This document shows, piece by piece, positions 62,091 through 64,000 of a DNA stretch of 64,000 nt. Position 1 is the stretch's first letter, and each line of letters opens with the position of its first letter. Source of the stretch: JAIQFL01 sp035295745. Its GTDB lineage: Bacteria; Acidobacteriota; Terriglobia; Bryobacterales; Bryobacteraceae. Below the pieces are notes generated by a model. The model made no database searches. It had not been told where the DNA came from and was given only the letters and a program-made list of their open reading frames with translations. A program made the translations under genes and the position numbers. The stretch is from the NCBI GenBank assembly GCA_035295745.1, contig DATGIL010000107.1, positions 62,001-126,000 of the forward strand. Direction: 5' to 3'.

Positions 62091-63362
62091 TTAATCCAAT
62101 CGGGCCGGTGCCAACTTCGGCGTCAGAAGATGAATCGCCAGCAGGGCGATCAGGTACAGGGAACCCGCGGCCACGAACACCGGCACATAGCTGTGCGTAG
62201 CGTCCACCACCCGACCCACGCCGAATTGGAACAGTGTGTTCCCCACCGCTCCCATCATTCCGCCGATGCCCACCACACTTGCGACCGCGGCTTTCGGGAA
62301 CATGTCGGAGGGAAGCGTAAAGAGGTTACACGACCAGCCCTGATGCGCGGCCATCGCCAATCCAACGAGTGCGACCACGACCCAAAGCTCGTGCACAAAA
62401 GGAGCGGCCAAGACGGGCAACACCACCACGGTACAAAGCAAGAGCGTAGTCTTGCGCGTGAAATTCAGGCTGCGGCCACGCTTCAACATGGCCCCTGCCA
62501 GCCATCCGCCGGCCACGCTGCCGATCGCGGAGATCACGTACACGGTGACGACCGGAAGGCGGTTCTGCGCGGGGTTGAGATGAAATCGCTCCTCCAGGTA
62601 GCGGGGCAGCCAAAACAGGTAAAACCACCACGGGGGATCACTGAAAAACTTGCCGAGTGCGAAGGCCCAGGTTTCGCGCAATGGCAGCAGGCGCAGCCAC
62701 GGGACGCTGGCGATCTTCTCCGGCGGATCGCTTTGAATGAAGCCCAATTCTCTCGCAGAAATACTCGGGTGCTCTTCTGGCTTGCGATAAATCAGCAGCC
62801 AGCACGCCAGCCAGACAAATCCCAGCGATCCACAGCCCACAAACGCGCCGCGCCATCCCAGCCAGGCCGCCAAAAACGGGACGATAATCGGCACCAGCAC
62901 CGCGCCCGCATTGGCGCCGGAGTTGAAGATGCCGGTAGCCAGGGCGCGCTCGCTTTTGGGAAACCACTCGGCCACCGTCTTGATGCATGCCGGAAAATTG
63001 GCAGCTTCCCCAAAGCCCAGAAAGAACATCGCGAAGGCAAACGTGGCCACCGAAGAAGCCGCGCCCGGCGCCATTGCCGCCACGCTCCAAATGGCGATGG
63101 CGAAGGCAAATCCGCGGCGCGTGCCGAGGCGGTCGGTGAGCCGGCCGGCTCCCACCAGGCCCAACGCATAGGCTGCCGAAAACGCCACAGTCATATAGCT
63201 GTACTGTTTGGCGTTGAATCCGATAATGCCTTCGAGGGTCTTTTCCAGGTACGCCAGTACGCCGCGATCGACGTACGCGATCACAGTGGCGAAAAACAGG
63301 AGGCCGCAGACGATCCATCGCAGGTTCGACGTTGCAGGCCTGGACACGGCAATCGAGCTCAT
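62091..63362 (-). CDS. MFS transporter, ACS family (hexuronate/anion:cation symporter type)
   Basis: The 423-residue protein has twelve predicted membrane helices and the ACS-family pattern: helix 1 with YVDRGVLAYLEKTLEG, GAGRLTDRLGTRRG between helices 2 and 3 (MFS motif A) and WFPKSERALATGIFNSGANAG before helix 4-5. Members such as ExuT and GudP bring in hexuronates and related organic acids by proton symport. The neighbouring partial SGNH hydrolase could release such sugars or esters from pectin-like polymers. It is separated by 69 bp from that gene and by 2 bp from the YfhO gene. Confidence 0.88.
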   Translation of the reverse strand: MSSIAVSRPATSNLRWIVCGLLFFATVIAYVDRGVLAYLEKTLEGIIGFNAKQYSYMTVAFSAAYALGLVGAGRLTDRLGTRRGFAFAIAIWSVAAMAPGAASSVATFAFAMFFLGFGEAANFPACIKTVAEWFPKSERALATGIFNSGANAGAVLVPIIVPFLAAWLGWRGAFVGCGSLGFVWLACWLLIYRKPEEHPSISARELGFIQSDPPEKIASVPWLRLLPLRETWAFALGKFFSDPPWWFYLFWLPRYLEERFHLNPAQNRLPVVTVYVISAIGSVAGGWLAGAMLKRGRSLNFTRKTTLLLCTVVVLPVLAAPFVHELWVVVALVGLAMAAHQGWSCNLFTLPSDMFPKAAVASVVGIGGMMGAVGNTLFQFGVGRVVDATHSYVPVFVAAGSLYLIALLAIHLLTPKLAPARLD

Positions 63363-63431
63363 GAAAGAACTCCGATTATAGCGAGCATTCTACTGGACCG
63401 GGGCTGCGACGAAGGACCTTCAGATCGTTAA

Positions 63432-64000
63432 CTACTCTGGCACGACTTCGAAATGCCTGGGCCGAGGCTGTGCCTCAGCACGCTGCTCCTTCAGCAGGTC
63501 GGCTTCGAGATCGTCAAGCGCGTCGAGGGCCTTCAACAGATGCGCGGTGTTGTCCTTCTCCATGGGCACCTGAATCTGCCGCCAACGGGTGTAGTGGATG
63601 TTGTTGTGACGGATGGTGAGCGCGTGGACGTCCGCCGCCTGTCGCGCCATCGGGGTCGGAAGCATCGCCAGATTGATCCCGCCGGCGAGCTGCTCCGCGG
63701 TGAATGTACCGGCTGCTTCGCCATCGATCTTCAAGGCGTATTGCCCGCTCGCGAGCCCGCGCACCTTTAACAGCTCCTGATTGAGTGCCTCCACGAAGTC
63801 GGACGACCGGACCGCCAGCGCGGTGTTCGCATCCTTCATATCGACCGGCATCGGGAGAGCGTCGTCAGTCTCGACCCAGGAGACTCCCCGGCCCCGATGC
63901 AAATCCGAGATGTGCGTGTTGATCTGTCGAATCGGTTCGTTCCGGCCGGCATCAATCTCCACGTCCGAGACGACAGCGGGAGCATTCCACGAGCGCAGCA
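63432..64000 (-). CDS. SGNH/GDSL-type hydrolase, C-terminal part (gene continues past the window)
   Basis: The frame is open from the stop at 63432 to the window edge (189 codons seen), so the 5' end with the catalytic serine lies outside. The visible part contains ISDLHRGRGVSWVETDDALP, LKIDGEAAGTFTAEQLAGG, AMLPTPMARQAADVHALTIR and HNNIHYTRW, a pattern I associate with the C-terminal module of SGNH/GDSL esterases common in Planctomycetes, Verrucomicrobia and Acidobacteria. No internal start codon with a ribosome site is needed; GTG at 63962 is an internal codon. The esterase may feed the MFS transporter that follows. Confidence 0.78.
   Translation of the reverse strand, partial: LRSWNAPAVVSDVEIDAGRNEPIRQINTHISDLHRGRGVSWVETDDALPMPVDMKDANTALAVRSSDFVEALNQELLKVRGLASGQYALKIDGEAAGTFTAEQLAGGINLAMLPTPMARQAADVHALTIRHNNIHYTRWRQIQVPMEKDNTAHLLKALDALDDLEADLLKEQRAEAQPRPRHFEVVPE

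Noticed and set aside
61791..63431. Plus-strand frame of 546 codons
   Set aside because: It is antisense to the YfhO-like and MFS genes, which have clear family motifs and membrane segments; the plus-strand product is low-complexity Arg/His/Gln-rich.

Overview
The window (about 60% GC by eye) looks like chromosomal DNA of an acidobacterium, most probably of the Solibacter/Bryobacter lineage. Three features point there: Oar-type TonB-dependent receptors that begin with a carboxypeptidase-regulatory-like domain (22465-25887, 41550-44918, 56861-59362), a VWFA-related protein of the kind common in Acidobacteria (44927-46987), and a broken ECF sigma factor of the acidobacterial type (38157-38649). 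This placement rests on family recognition only; no search was run. The gene set suggests a soil heterotroph that degrades plant and microbial polymers and carries many two-component systems. I see no prophage, insertion sequence, CRISPR array or rRNA; there is one tRNA.

Layout. 1-3102: a signalling cluster on the minus strand (sensor kinase, Rcp1-like regulator, partial sigma-54 activator). 3114-7422: secreted esterase, beta-lactamase-fold hydrolase, HExxH protein, adhesin-like lipoprotein and a stand-alone cyclic-nucleotide-binding protein. 7539-7661: tRNA-Arg(CCG) with a clear sigma-70 promoter. 7933-13356: a minus-strand housekeeping run (rimO, yacG, pgpA, a TIG/NHL beta-propeller gene, cinA) with a HEPN-domain gene and a partner of unknown function placed between yacG and pgpA. 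13830-18791: a GH5-like glycosidase, a GAF-GAF-ANTAR regulator, a long nested palindrome, and a TMTC-like membrane protein with TPR repeats. 18900-25887: GH127-like glycosidase, rlmB, an AhpD-like protein, a Nudix hydrolase and the first large TonB receptor. 26099-27875: NifU/IscU-like scaffold, HPt protein, YdjM-type membrane protein.

27952-30420 is the least explained stretch. A Cys-rich protein with a helical C-terminus and a small HTH regulator are divergent across an AT-rich, palindrome-rich gap; the HTH gene is followed by an unknown coiled-coil gene and then by a tandem array of 72-bp units. Diverged copies of that unit occur at 18808-18877 and 59369-59557, and all three loci lie between convergent gene ends.

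30430-37850: polytopic membrane protein, zinc-dependent dehydrogenase, DUF1223 protein, rhomboid protease, two overlapping small genes and a hybrid kinase/regulator pair. 38157-46987: sigma-factor pseudogene, an OmpR-type two-component system and, divergent from it, a TonB receptor/VWFA operon. 47367-47509: a 29-codon ORF with a strong ribosome site followed by a perfect 14-bp hairpin. 47531-64000: aldo/keto reductase, FAD oxidoreductase, PEP-CTERM protein downstream of an extracellular nuclease, DUF5060-type glycosidase, tsaB, cupin, third TonB receptor, and a minus-strand run of SGNH hydrolase (partial), MFS transporter, YfhO-like protein and a response regulator.

The large receptors, secreted hydrolases (GH5, GH127, apiosidase-like, SGNH, nuclease) and the hexuronate-type transporter fit capture and breakdown of polysaccharides and nucleic acids; this link is inference from family membership.
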